Notes under the pieces: model-generated
Told to the model about the DNA's origin: nothing
The model's input: the letters and a program-made list of their open reading frames with translations, nothing else
Database searches by the model: none
Program-made: the position numbers and the translations under genes
In this document: piece by piece, positions 1 through 7,011 of the stretch
Position numbering within the stretch: the stretch's first letter is position 1
How the letters are laid out: each line of letters opens with the position of its first letter
Assembly (NCBI GenBank): GCA_023227645.1
Contig: JALNVJ010000024.1
Location: forward strand, 1 to 13,307
DNA: 13,307 bases
Direction: 5' to 3'
Source: Bacteroidales bacterium
Lineage (GTDB): Bacteria > Bacteroidota > Bacteroidia > Bacteroidales > P3

Positions 1-25
1 TAAAATATATCCTAAACCTGAAGTA

Positions 26-130
26 TTACTCCATTTTATAACGAGAAAAGACGTTATCTTTATTTACAGGGAAAGGTTTTCGTTAAACCATTTCATAATT
101 CTATTGAATAGTTGTTTGTTTGAATATACT
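26..130 (-). pseudogene. Truncated, frameshifted 3' remnant of a second copy of the TPR protein gene
   Basis: Bases 31-62 are identical to bases 769-800, inside the 3' end of the intact TPR gene at 764-1933, and weaker similarity continues to about 125. Read on the minus strand the remnant ends in KDNVFSRYKME and a TAA at 26-28, exactly as the intact protein does. Further upstream it reads SNKQLFNRIMKWFNE against QNKALFDRFMVWFNE in the intact copy. The two parts lie in different frames because one base is missing near position 77, so the gene is broken. About 24 of 31 aligned residues match. Beyond about 130 the similarity stops and a hairpin and an unrelated lipoprotein gene follow, so only the last ~34 codons survive. 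This is seen directly in the sequence; that it arose by duplication and decay is inference. Confidence 0.85.
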
Positions 131-148
131 TTTAATGAAATAAGATAT

Positions 149-191
149 AAAAATGACCACAAGAAATAATAAATTCCTTGTAGTCATTTTT
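149..191. terminator. Hairpin terminator, probably bidirectional
   Basis: Bases 149-163 pair with 177-191 with a single C-A mismatch (158 with 182), leaving a 13-base AT-rich loop. On the plus strand the stem runs into eight T residues (187-194); on the minus strand it runs into five T residues. It lies 19 bases beyond the stop codon of the minus-strand lipoprotein gene at 210-638 and most likely ends that transcript, separating it from the TPR remnant. Confidence 0.7.
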
Positions 192-209
192 TTTGTCTTT
201 AGTATTATT

Positions 210-638
210 TTAATTTGCTATTTTGCTTAAATGAAGTTTCAAAGGATGCAAAAATAGTGATTTATTCTTTCCATTATAAAAGGTAATGGTATCTTTTCCT
301 TTTATATTTATAATAAGATTAATAACGCTATCATTCTTTGCGAAGGAAGTATATTTAATGGTTCCATCTTCATCTTTATTCCCAATTAATGAAAGCGTAG
401 AATCATTAATATATAAATAATTTGGAGGCATAGAATCGAGCTGATTTGAGTCTAATGACAAATCAACTAATAAAAGCAACGGGTCTGTTGTTGCGTAAAT
501 ATCTTTTTCAGTATATTTGTTTTCTTTGCTATCTATTTTATAAAGTCCGTTAATATTATGACTTTTTTGTTTAGTATTACAAGAAACAATGCATTGTAAA
601 GCGATAATAATGCATAATATTTTAATTATATTTTTCAT
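210..638 (-). CDS. Small predicted lipoprotein, function unknown
   Basis: A 142-residue protein I do not recognise. Residues 1-19 form a lipoprotein signal peptide: Lys-3 and Lys-6, a hydrophobic core rich in Ile and Leu, and the lipobox IVSC with Cys20 as the acylated residue. The mature part is hydrophilic and short, contains phrases such as NGLYKID near the start and several short alternating stretches (SLSLIG, SVINLIINIKG) that suggest a small beta-rich fold, and has no catalytic motif I can see. The ATG at 636-638 is well placed for the signal peptide. A TAAATTTG box (minus strand, 650-643) sits only five bases upstream of it, so the message could be leaderless, but this is weak. The gene is inserted between the intact TPR gene and the TPR remnant, which suggests it arrived with, or survived, a local rearrangement. 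Confidence 0.8.
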   Translation of the reverse strand: MKNIIKILCIIIALQCIVSCNTKQKSHNINGLYKIDSKENKYTEKDIYATTDPLLLLVDLSLDSNQLDSMPPNYLYINDSTLSLIGNKDEDGTIKYTSFAKNDSVINLIINIKGKDTITFYNGKNKSLFLHPLKLHLSKIAN

Positions 639-763
639 GATTCAAATTTATTTTCGAAATTCTATTTATTAATATTGTCTATCAAAATGGTTTTTTATAG
701 AAAGAGAAAAATTACAAAATACTTTGTTCACTTATCCTGAAAACTTCGTTTTTATCCTCTATC

Positions 764-1933
764 TTATTCCATTTTATAACGAGAAAAGACGTTATCTTTA
801 CTGATAGGGAAAGGATTTTCATTAAACCAAACCATAAATCTATCAAATAAGGCCTTGTTTTGCGATATCCATATTCCAGCTTCATTGGTGTTACCATAAC
901 CAAATAGCCAATAATTATATGGCTCGAAGAAACCTAAATCGATTAGTTGTTTATGGTAATCGAATAATACGTTTTTAAATGTAGGACTTTCTCTTAAAAA
1001 TATTTGTATAAACTTTTTGCGTATATCTATTAATGAGCTAAGGGTTATATTGTTTTTCCCGTAACAAGCTTTTAGCATTGCATTTTCGTAGTTTTCAGGG
1101 AAAAGATTAGGTCTTGTTTTACTATCAGAATAAACTATAGTAGGGTCGTTGAAATTTACCGATATCTGATTTACGTTAAATGTTATTTCGCTATGATAAG
1201 TGTCATATAGTTTCTTGCTGATTTCTTGTGATCTTACGGATCCTCTTTCTAAGTTCATAAATATTTCACCATACATAATTCCCCAAACCTCTTCTGAAGA
1301 GGAAAGGAAGATTTGTGATGCACGATAGTAATTTGATGCAAAACTTGGGTCTTGTTCTATTCCTTTTTCATAATAAAATAATGCTCCAATAAAATTGCTT
1401 CTTTTATATGCAATATTTCCTCTTTCCAAGAATAAACAACCAGCCTTAGGATGTTTATCAAATCCTTTGTCGTACGTTACTATTGCCATTGATTCATTTC
1501 CTGCTTCGTCGTAGGAGTTTCCTAAGAGTTGATAAACGTCAGCTGGACAATCGGATTGTTTGGTTAGGGGGTCAAGTATTTTTATTGCTTTTTGATATTC
1601 TTTCATTAAATAATATGTCCAAGCAAGTTCATATTTATATTTTAACTCTTTACTGGGACAGATTGCTAGTGCTTCTTTTAATAGTTCTTCCGCAACCCAA
1701 TATTGATTATCCTCAATTTGAAGATGTGCTTGCTTAAGTTTTTCTTCTGCTTTTATGCAAACATCTGAGGGTTTTACAGCCGTTTTAATTTTTGTATCTT
1801 CTTTCTTAATTGGTTGTTTGCTCGTTGTTTTGGATTTTGCTTTGGATTTTGTTTGTGTTGAAGTCTTTGGGGTTTGAGCCAAGCAAACAAATGGAAATGT
1901 CAATACTACAATCAATATTAAAAGTCTTTTCAT
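764..1933 (-). CDS. Secreted tetratricopeptide-repeat protein
   Basis: A 389-residue exported protein. Residues 1-19 are a signal peptide (MKR, then a hydrophobic core, cleavage likely after CLA). Residues 20-56 form a Lys/Thr/Ser/Gln-rich linker with several TKSK/TSKQ-type repeats. Residues ~63-197 contain about four helical pairs of TPR type; the last has the pattern GNIAYKRSNFIGALFYYEKGIEQDPSF. The C-terminal ~190 residues are mixed and unassigned. TPR proteins serve as protein-binding scaffolds, here presumably in the periplasm or at the envelope; the partner is unknown. The start ATG at 1931-1933 gives the signal peptide directly. It lies 55 bp downstream of the lipoprotein gene at 1989-2345 and is probably cotranscribed with it, although TAACTTTA (minus strand, 1982-1975) in the gap is a near-match promoter box. 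A broken copy of its 3' end lies at 26-130. Confidence 0.85.
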   Translation of the reverse strand: MKRLLILIVVLTFPFVCLAQTPKTSTQTKSKAKSKTTSKQPIKKEDTKIKTAVKPSDVCIKAEEKLKQAHLQIEDNQYWVAEELLKEALAICPSKELKYKYELAWTYYLMKEYQKAIKILDPLTKQSDCPADVYQLLGNSYDEAGNESMAIVTYDKGFDKHPKAGCLFLERGNIAYKRSNFIGALFYYEKGIEQDPSFASNYYRASQIFLSSSEEVWGIMYGEIFMNLERGSVRSQEISKKLYDTYHSEITFNVNQISVNFNDPTIVYSDSKTRPNLFPENYENAMLKACYGKNNITLSSLIDIRKKFIQIFLRESPTFKNVLFDYHKQLIDLGFFEPYNYWLFGYGNTNEAGIWISQNKALFDRFMVWFNENPFPISKDNVFSRYKME

Positions 1934-1988
1934 CTTTTTTATCTGTTTTTTTAGTTTCTTATCGGAATTTGCGGTAAAGTTAATAGTT

Positions 1989-2345
1989 TTATTTAAGTAG
2001 AGCTTTTGCCGTTTTTAGAATATTACTTTCAATATTAGCTACTTGTTTTTTTTGTGTTGAGGTCATCTTTGGCATTAAGCTATCTAGTTGTTTTTTATAG
2101 TCAACCGCTTTAGAAAAAATATCTCCTGCTTCCACAATTGCCTTAATGTTTCCTTTTTTTGCTTTATTTGCAACAGAAATATATTGTTTTGCCATCGAAT
2201 CATAGTTTAATATCATATCACTAATACTATTTATAGACGACGCAACCTTGCTAGCAGACTTAAAAACGGAACATTGAGTGAAAATAATTGGGGAGGCTAG
2301 GAGCATAATTATAATGGTTAGAGTTGAAATTCTTTTATTAAACAT
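1989..2345 (-). CDS. Small predicted lipoprotein, function unknown
   Basis: A 118-residue protein that I cannot assign to a named family. Residues 1-24 form a lipoprotein signal peptide (basic MFNKR, Ile/Leu-rich core) ending in the lipobox FTQC, with Cys25 the likely acylated residue. The mature part is rich in Lys, Ala and Ser and looks wholly alpha-helical, with probable helices around residues 30-60, 63-90 and 95-118, consistent with a small helical bundle anchored to a membrane. No Cys other than Cys25 and no catalytic motif is present. It is the first gene of a minus-strand pair with the TPR gene, and its promoter box is probably TACATTTG (2391-2384). The pairing suggests that the two exported proteins act together in the envelope; this is inference from context only. 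Confidence 0.8.
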   Translation of the reverse strand: MFNKRISTLTIIIMLLASPIIFTQCSVFKSASKVASSINSISDMILNYDSMAKQYISVANKAKKGNIKAIVEAGDIFSKAVDYKKQLDSLMPKMTSTQKKQVANIESNILKTAKALLK

Positions 2346-2383
2346 AATCTTGTGTTTTAAATTTTATATTCTTTTTCAAGCTA

Positions 2384-2391
2384 CAAATGTA
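2384..2391 (-). promoter_or_regulatory. Candidate -7 promoter box for the lipoprotein-TPR pair
   Basis: Read on the minus strand this is TACATTTG, a full match to the Bacteroidetes -7 consensus TAnnTTTG, 38 bases upstream of the ATG at 2345. No clear -33 TTTG is visible at the expected distance. Confidence 0.5.
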
Positions 2392-2411
2392 AGTCTTTTT
2401 TATTTATTTTC

Positions 2412-2419
2412 TATCTTTG
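2412..2419 (+). promoter_or_regulatory. Candidate -7 promoter box for nitroreductase-CDF transporter
   Basis: TATCTTTG matches the Bacteroidetes -7 consensus TAnnTTTG in full. Transcription would begin around 2423-2427, just upstream of the GTG at 2453. The box overlaps the upstream TTG at 2417, which therefore could not be on the message and is unlikely to be the start codon. Confidence 0.6.
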
Positions 2420-2452
2420 CCGAAATTAATATTGATTAAAAGAAAAATAGAA

Positions 2453-3214
2453 GTGGAAAGAGATAAAATTAAAACCTTATTGGAGCGTAGAACTATAAGA
2501 GAATATTCTGATAAAAAAATTAGCCCTGAAACCTTAAATAATTTGCTAGAGGCAGGAATAAGATCTTCAAACTGTGGGAATATGCAAATTTATTCAATTA
2601 TTATAACTCAAGACCTAGAAAAGAAGAAAGAATTAAGGAAGTTTCATTTTGGACAAAAGATGATTGAAGAAGCACCTGTGGTTCTAACTATTTGTGCCGA
2701 TCTGAATCGTTTTCATAAATGGTGTGTTCAAAGAGGAACTACAGTCGAATATGATAATTTCCTATGGCTCAATATTGGAACAATCGATGCCACAATTGTA
2801 ACCCAATCAATTTCTATTGCTGCTGAGGAGTTAGGATTAGGAATTTGTTATATGGGAACGGTTAATTATATGGCAAAACAAATAGGGGAGTTCTTAAATC
2901 TTCCAAAATATGTTGTTCCAGTAACAACCATTACAATAGGTTACCCTGCTGAAGAACCTCCTCTAACCGAAAGGCTATCTCTTGAAGCAGTTGTTCATTA
3001 CGAAACATATAAGGATTACAGTTCTGAAGACATTGATAGATTATATTTTCCTTTTGAAAGCTTAGAGCAATCAAAAAAATATTGCCAAGAAAGTAATAAG
3101 GAAAACCTTGCCAAAGTATTTACAGAATCTCGATATAAAGGAGAGGATAACCGTGCATTTTCAAGAGCCTATATAGATTTTATTTCTCAGCAAGGTTTTA
3201 ATAGGAATGAATAA
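2453..3214 (+). CDS. Nitroreductase-family FMN-dependent oxidoreductase
   Basis: A flavoprotein of the nitroreductase fold, probably NAD(P)H-dependent and cytoplasmic, reducing nitro compounds, quinones or flavins; the physiological substrate is unknown. From the chosen GTG the protein has 254 residues. Residues 9-20 (LLERRTIREYSD) are the usual N-terminal FMN-phosphate-binding segment; SSNCGN at 38-43 is the second flavin-contact region; the motif GLGICYMG at 128-135 and GYPAEEPP at 163-170 close the domain. A C-terminal extension of ~75 residues, rich in Tyr, Lys and Glu, recalls the NfsA/NfrA type rather than the short NfsB type. The open frame extends to a TTG at 2417, but that codon lies inside the promoter box TATCTTTG; the GTG at 2453 gives the N-terminus normal for the family, with an in-frame TTG at 2432 as the alternative. 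The CDF gene follows after 8 bp. Confidence 0.85.
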   Translation: MERDKIKTLLERRTIREYSDKKISPETLNNLLEAGIRSSNCGNMQIYSIIITQDLEKKKELRKFHFGQKMIEEAPVVLTICADLNRFHKWCVQRGTTVEYDNFLWLNIGTIDATIVTQSISIAAEELGLGICYMGTVNYMAKQIGEFLNLPKYVVPVTTITIGYPAEEPPLTERLSLEAVVHYETYKDYSSEDIDRLYFPFESLEQSKKYCQESNKENLAKVFTESRYKGEDNRAFSRAYIDFISQQGFNRNE

Positions 3215-3222
3215 ATAAGAAC

Positions 3223-4122
3223 ATGATGGGACATAATCATTTACATGGACATTCTCATAATCACTCTAGTGACGAGTCTTCAAAGAATATAATATTTGCA
3301 TTTTTCTTAAATCTAGTATTTGCAATTATTGAACTTATTGGGGGCTTATTAACTAATAGCGTTGCTATACTTTCTGATTCGGTCCACGATTTTGGTGATT
3401 CCATTTCCCTTTTAATTGCATGGATGTTTCAAAAGAAATCAAAAAAAGGAAGAGATGCTAAATACTCCTATGGATACAAGAGGTTTTCATTGCTTGGCTC
3501 AGTCTTTCTTTCAGGAGTTCTCTTTGTAGGATCAATATTTATTTTTGTAGAAGCAGTACAAAGACTCTTTTCTCCACAAGAGGTAAATGCACAAGGAATG
3601 CTCTGGTTAGCAATTCTAGGAATTATAGTTAATGGAGGTGCAGCTCTAAGGGTAAAAAGAGGAAATACACTAAACGAAAGGGCCGTCTATATACATATCA
3701 TAGAAGATGTCTTAGGCTGGGTAGGAGTCTTGGTTGTAAGTATAGTAATGCTATTTATAAATTTCCCAATCCTCGACCCAATCCTTTCGATTGCAATAAC
3801 CATTTGGGTGTTATATAATGTATTTAACAACCTTAGGGATACTTTTAAGGTTCTCCTGCAAGCTGTTCCTGAGGATGTGGATGTAGAAAAACTGAAAAAG
3901 GATTTGGGAGAAATTGAAAACCTAATTTCAATTCACGATTTCCACTTATGGACTCAAGATGGTCTATCCCATGTTATGACTCTGCATGCAGTGGCTGACA
4001 AAGATGAGCTTGTAATTAAAGAAAAAATCAGAATGATTGCTCAAAACCACGAAATATCTCACGTAACTGTAGAGTTCGAGCCCTCTAATATTTCTTGCGA
4101 ATATATAGAATGTAAGGACTAA
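3223..4122 (+). CDS. Cation diffusion facilitator (zinc/cadmium-type metal exporter)
   Basis: A 299-residue inner-membrane metal/proton antiporter of the CDF family, exporting Zn2+ and probably Cd2+ or Co2+ from the cytoplasm. The cytoplasmic N-terminus has a histidine at every second position from His4 to His14, a likely metal-capture tail. Six transmembrane segments follow between ~22 and ~200. The transport-site motifs HxxxD are both present: His55/Asp59 in TM2 (SDSVHDFGDS) and His158/Asp162 in TM5 (HIIED), the His-Asp pattern of zinc-preferring members such as ZitB and CzcD. The cytoplasmic C-terminal domain (~210-290) includes HDFHLWTQDG, typical of the family's dimerising domain. Length is normal. 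Two adjacent ATGs (3223, 3226) could serve as start. The gene lies 8 bp after the nitroreductase and is presumably cotranscribed; exact metal preference cannot be read from sequence. Confidence 0.93.
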   Translation: MMGHNHLHGHSHNHSSDESSKNIIFAFFLNLVFAIIELIGGLLTNSVAILSDSVHDFGDSISLLIAWMFQKKSKKGRDAKYSYGYKRFSLLGSVFLSGVLFVGSIFIFVEAVQRLFSPQEVNAQGMLWLAILGIIVNGGAALRVKRGNTLNERAVYIHIIEDVLGWVGVLVVSIVMLFINFPILDPILSIAITIWVLYNVFNNLRDTFKVLLQAVPEDVDVEKLKKDLGEIENLISIHDFHLWTQDGLSHVMTLHAVADKDELVIKEKIRMIAQNHEISHVTVEFEPSNISCEYIECKD

Positions 4123-4130
4123 AACTATTT

Positions 4131-4235
4131 TTAAAATCTATATTGAAGTCTTAGGGTGAATAAATTATCTTTTATATCTTGATTATAGCCATTATTTGAA
4201 CTAGTTTCTTCTTTGGGATAAAAAAGCCATTTGAT
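4131..4235 (-). pseudogene. Possible 3' remnant of an outer-membrane beta-barrel protein
   Basis: An open stretch of 34 codons on the minus strand, closed upstream by a stop at 4236-4238 and with no start codon. It begins IKWLFYPKEET and ends DNLFTLRLQYRF followed by TAA (4133-4131). A terminal strand of alternating hydrophobic and polar residues closing in Phe is the hallmark of outer-membrane barrel C-termini, which is what the assembly machinery recognises. No matching sequence is found upstream in any frame, so the rest of the gene is lost or too decayed to read. Parent family unknown. Chance occurrence of such a short open frame in AT-rich DNA cannot be excluded. Confidence 0.45.
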
Positions 4236-4649
4236 TTATGTGAATTATGATTATTTTCTATTGAAAACTAGTGTCTAAGTAGTTGTTCTTCCTCTAGTTT
4301 TTGTCGGAGTTTGTATTTGAGCATTTGCTTTAAGTTGGACAAAAAATAATGCTACTATTTAGTAATAATTATTTATTCTTCATTTTATTTCTTTTTTTTG
4401 AACAGGCAAATATTATGTTAAATAAGCAATAAATTAGTGTTTTATTCCTATTTATTATTGAATTAAATTTACAAATTAAAGAGATAAAGTCGTGAGTTTG
4501 GTATGTAAGAGAGGGAGGGAAGCGTGCCTTAGTTATCGGGATAAGGGTATCTAAGTAAGTAGGAAGGAAAGATTAATTTTTCTATATCGGCTATGTTTTC
4601 GGAAAATCTTTTGTAATTTTACATCCTCATTTACTAAAGTTTTATTTAT
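4236..4649. other. Intergenic region without a credible gene; contains a GC- and purine-rich block
   Basis: Every ATG in this stretch on the plus strand is followed by a stop within a few codons, and no coding pattern is seen on the minus strand. Most of it is extremely AT-rich. Bases ~4490-4580 differ: they are rich in G and purines (GAGAGGGAGGGAAG at 4508-4521) and contain overlapping hairpins, CTTAG at 4528-4532 pairing with CTAAG at 4551-4555, and the near-palindrome CCTTAGTTATCGGGATAAGG at 4527-4546. This block could be a small RNA, a dispersed repeat or a decayed insertion; the sequence alone does not decide. Confidence 0.5.
4614..4621 (+). promoter_or_regulatory. Weak candidate -7 box for the five-gene run
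   Basis: TAATTTTA differs from the Bacteroidetes consensus TAnnTTTG only in the last base. It lies 28 bases before the ATG of the ureohydrolase-like gene, a sensible distance for the run 4650-10183. TATGTTTT at 4592-4599 is an alternative. Confidence 0.3.
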
Positions 4650-5828
4650 ATGAAATTTGAAGAATATTTCAATCCTATTGATATTGACGCTTTGGGCTTA
4701 GTGGTAAATCATCATCAAAGACGACTTAGCCTTACAATCCTTACTTACTGTGATAAGCAAAATTTCCCTGCTTTAGATAATATTGATATTGCAATTATTG
4801 GAGTTGGAGAAGAAAGAAACGCCTTCAATAATAGCGGTTGCTCATTAGCCCCAAACCAAATCAGAAAATATTTATATAATCTATTCCCTCACGCAAAGGA
4901 AGCTAAGATTGCTGACTGTGGGAATTTAATTATTGGAAATCAAATAGAAGACACCTATACTGCATTAGCTGATGTTGTAGCAGAGCTTCTTCATTTGCAT
5001 ATAATACCTATTATTTTGGGAGGTTCACAGGACATTACCCTTGCCAATTATAGGGGATATGAAAATATTGGACAGATAATTAATGCCTTTACAATAGATA
5101 GTTCGATCGATATTTCTGCTGACACTGAGGAGTTTAATTCAAAAGCGTATATTACTTCTATGTTTTGTCGTGAGCCAAATTATCTTTTCAACTACACACA
5201 TGTAGGATACCAAGAATATTTTGTTGAAAGGGATATTCTAAGTCTAATGGACAAACTTTATTTTGAATGTTATAGGGTTGGGGCTATCCAAGAAAACTTA
5301 GACAATGTAGAACCTTTGGTTAGGAATGCGGATATGATTTCGGTTGATATTTCTGCTGTTCGTCAGAGTGATGCCCCTGCAAATGGGAATCCATCTCCCC
5401 ATGGGCTTTATGGACACGAGCTTTGTAAGCTTGTTCGTTATGCTGGTATGAGTGATAAATGTAGTTCGATAGGGTTTTATGAAATGAATCCACTCTTTGA
5501 CAATAATGGACAAACTGCCCATATGGTTGCTCATGCGATTTGGTATTTTATTGATGGTTTCCTTTGGCGTAAGAAAGACTTCCCTTATAAGGAGAAAGAA
5601 AGCTATAAGAAATTCTTTGTTTCAATAAACGATAATTCCCATACTATAATTTTTTATAAGAGTAAGAAAAGTGAGCGTTGGTGGATGGAAGTTCCTTGTA
5701 CGAAAGACAAGATGATAAAATATGAAAGGCATTATCTAATCCCTTGTACATACGAAGACTACCAAACAGCTCTCAATAACGAGATGCCAGACCGGTGGTT
5801 AATGGCATATAATAAAATAATGATATGA
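4650..5828 (+). CDS. Formimidoylglutamase-like ureohydrolase-fold protein with degenerate metal site
   Basis: A 392-residue protein of the arginase/agmatinase/formimidoylglutamase superfamily, cytoplasmic (no signal peptide). The fold is marked by IAIIGVGEERNAF (47-59), IPIILGGSQDIT (119-130), a strand ending in IDSSID (149-154), ISVDISAVRQSDAP (230-243) and GFYEMNP (275-281). These align with the superfamily motifs GGDHS, DAHxD and SxDxDxxDP, but three of the six manganese ligands are changed: His to Gln127, His to Ser152 and Asp to Ser235; Asp150, Asp154 and Asp233 remain. A bimanganese hydrolase is therefore unlikely, although databases probably label such proteins formimidoylglutamase. 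The C-terminal ~85 residues are an extra basic, aromatic-rich extension. Its stop overlaps the start of the response regulator (ATGA at 5825-5828), so the two are translationally coupled. Actual role unknown. Confidence 0.8.
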   Translation: MKFEEYFNPIDIDALGLVVNHHQRRLSLTILTYCDKQNFPALDNIDIAIIGVGEERNAFNNSGCSLAPNQIRKYLYNLFPHAKEAKIADCGNLIIGNQIEDTYTALADVVAELLHLHIIPIILGGSQDITLANYRGYENIGQIINAFTIDSSIDISADTEEFNSKAYITSMFCREPNYLFNYTHVGYQEYFVERDILSLMDKLYFECYRVGAIQENLDNVEPLVRNADMISVDISAVRQSDAPANGNPSPHGLYGHELCKLVRYAGMSDKCSSIGFYEMNPLFDNNGQTAHMVAHAIWYFIDGFLWRKKDFPYKEKESYKKFFVSINDNSHTIIFYKSKKSERWWMEVPCTKDKMIKYERHYLIPCTYEDYQTALNNEMPDRWLMAYNKIMI

Positions 5829-7003
5829 GTAAGATTTTGGTTATTGACGATGAAAAGTCAATCCGCTCTTCCCTTAAAGATATTATAGAATACGAAGATC
5901 ATATTGTGGAAGAGGCAGCTGATGGAATGGAGGCTCTTTCTATGATTGAGAAAAATGATTATGAGCTAATTTTCTGCGATATCAAGATGCCAAAGATGGA
6001 TGGGGTGGAAGTGCTGGAAAAAGCTCTTAAATTAAAAGACCTAAATATTTGCATGATATCTGGACATGGTACAATTTCAACTGCTGTAGAGTGTTTGAAA
6101 AAAGGAGCTATTGATTATATTGAAAAACCTATCGATCTAAATAGGTTATTAAAGGTCTTAAGTGATAATCTTTCTTCTTCGGAGATTGAAAAATTAAAGA
6201 CTAAATCAGAGAATCAAAAATCAAAAATCAATAAAATCAATCTCTTATTTTCCAAAACTTCAAATATGATTGGCAAAAGCCAAATTATGAAAGAGATGTA
6301 TTCATTTATTGAAAAAGTTGGAGTAACCGATGCAAGGATACTAATAACTGGAGCCAATGGAACTGGTAAAGAATTAGTTGCGAAGGCAATTCATAATATT
6401 AGTCAAAGGGCAAAGAAGAGCTTTGTTGAGGTCAACTGTGCTGCTATCCCTTCAGAGCTTATTGAGAGTGAGTTGTTCGGTCATGAAAAGGGAGCTTTTA
6501 CATCAGCAATTAAGCAACGAAAAGGAAATTTTGAGCTTGCAGATGGGGGAAGTCTTTTTTTAGATGAGATAGGTGATATGAGTCTATCGGCACAAGCAAA
6601 AGTGTTAAGGGCATTACAAGAGAATAAGATAACTAGAGTTGGAGGAGAGAAAGATATTGCGGTGGATGTTAGGGTTATTGCAGCAACTAATAAGAACTTA
6701 AAGGTAGAGATAGAAAAGGGAAACTTTAGGGAAGACCTATATCACCGTCTTTCGGTAATTGTGATTAAGGTTCCAGACCTAAGAGAGAGAATTGAGGATA
6801 TTCCATTGCTTATAGATTATTTCTTAGATACTTATTCCTCCGAAATGAATATCGAAAAACCAAAGATAAACGCAAAGGCAATAAAAAAACTTCAATCAAT
6901 GGCTTGGACAGGAAATGTTAGGGAGTTGAAGAATGTAACTGAACGTTTAGCAATTCTTTGTGAGGGAGAAATTACTGATAAGGATATTGAGAAATACACT
7001 TAA
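5825..7003 (+). CDS. Sigma-54 activator-type response regulator lacking a DNA-binding domain
   Basis: A 392-residue NtrC-family protein. The receiver domain (1-~115) has the acidic pair Asp8/Asp9, the phosphoacceptor Asp52 (CDIKMPKMDG), Ser79 and Lys101-Pro102. A Lys/Ser-rich linker (~116-145) leads to the AAA+ domain (~148-380): Walker A GANGTGKE (176-183), loop GAFTSA (223-228, the GAFTGA loop that contacts sigma-54, with Gly changed to Ser), Walker B SLFLDEIG (243-250), arginine-finger region FREDLYHR (301-308) and WTGNVRELKN (361-370). The protein ends ten residues after EGEITDKD, where typical members (~450 residues) carry a Fis-type helix-turn-helix. It would act without its own DNA contact, from solution or through a partner. 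No histidine kinase is encoded nearby and I found no TGGCAC-N5-TTGCA-type promoter in the window. Confidence 0.9.
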   Translation: MSKILVIDDEKSIRSSLKDIIEYEDHIVEEAADGMEALSMIEKNDYELIFCDIKMPKMDGVEVLEKALKLKDLNICMISGHGTISTAVECLKKGAIDYIEKPIDLNRLLKVLSDNLSSSEIEKLKTKSENQKSKINKINLLFSKTSNMIGKSQIMKEMYSFIEKVGVTDARILITGANGTGKELVAKAIHNISQRAKKSFVEVNCAAIPSELIESELFGHEKGAFTSAIKQRKGNFELADGGSLFLDEIGDMSLSAQAKVLRALQENKITRVGGEKDIAVDVRVIAATNKNLKVEIEKGNFREDLYHRLSVIVIKVPDLRERIEDIPLLIDYFLDTYSSEMNIEKPKINAKAIKKLQSMAWTGNVRELKNVTERLAILCEGEITDKDIEKYT

Positions 7004-7011
7004 TAAAACGC

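Noticed and set aside
712..903. A 63-codon minus-strand frame overlapping the end of the TPR gene
   Set aside because: It lies in another frame of the TPR gene, has no recognisable features and is explained as a shadow.
1483..1737. An 84-codon plus-strand frame with a Leu-rich stretch
   Set aside because: It is antisense to the TPR repeats of the minus-strand gene; the hydrophobic run is a by-product of Lys/Glu/Gln codons on the other strand.
4236..4330. Possible upstream continuation of the barrel remnant in another frame
   Set aside because: None of the three minus-strand frames here gives strand-like sequence; stops are frequent, so the remnant was not extended.
4528..4555. Hairpin as a terminator of the CDF gene
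   Set aside because: It lies about 400 bp after the CDF stop and has no T run; it is reported only as part of an unexplained structured block.
5298..5534. A 78-codon minus-strand frame
   Set aside because: It lies wholly inside the ureohydrolase-like gene and shows no protein features.
6378..6563. A 61-codon plus-strand frame
   Set aside because: It is an out-of-frame reading of the AAA+ domain of the response regulator.
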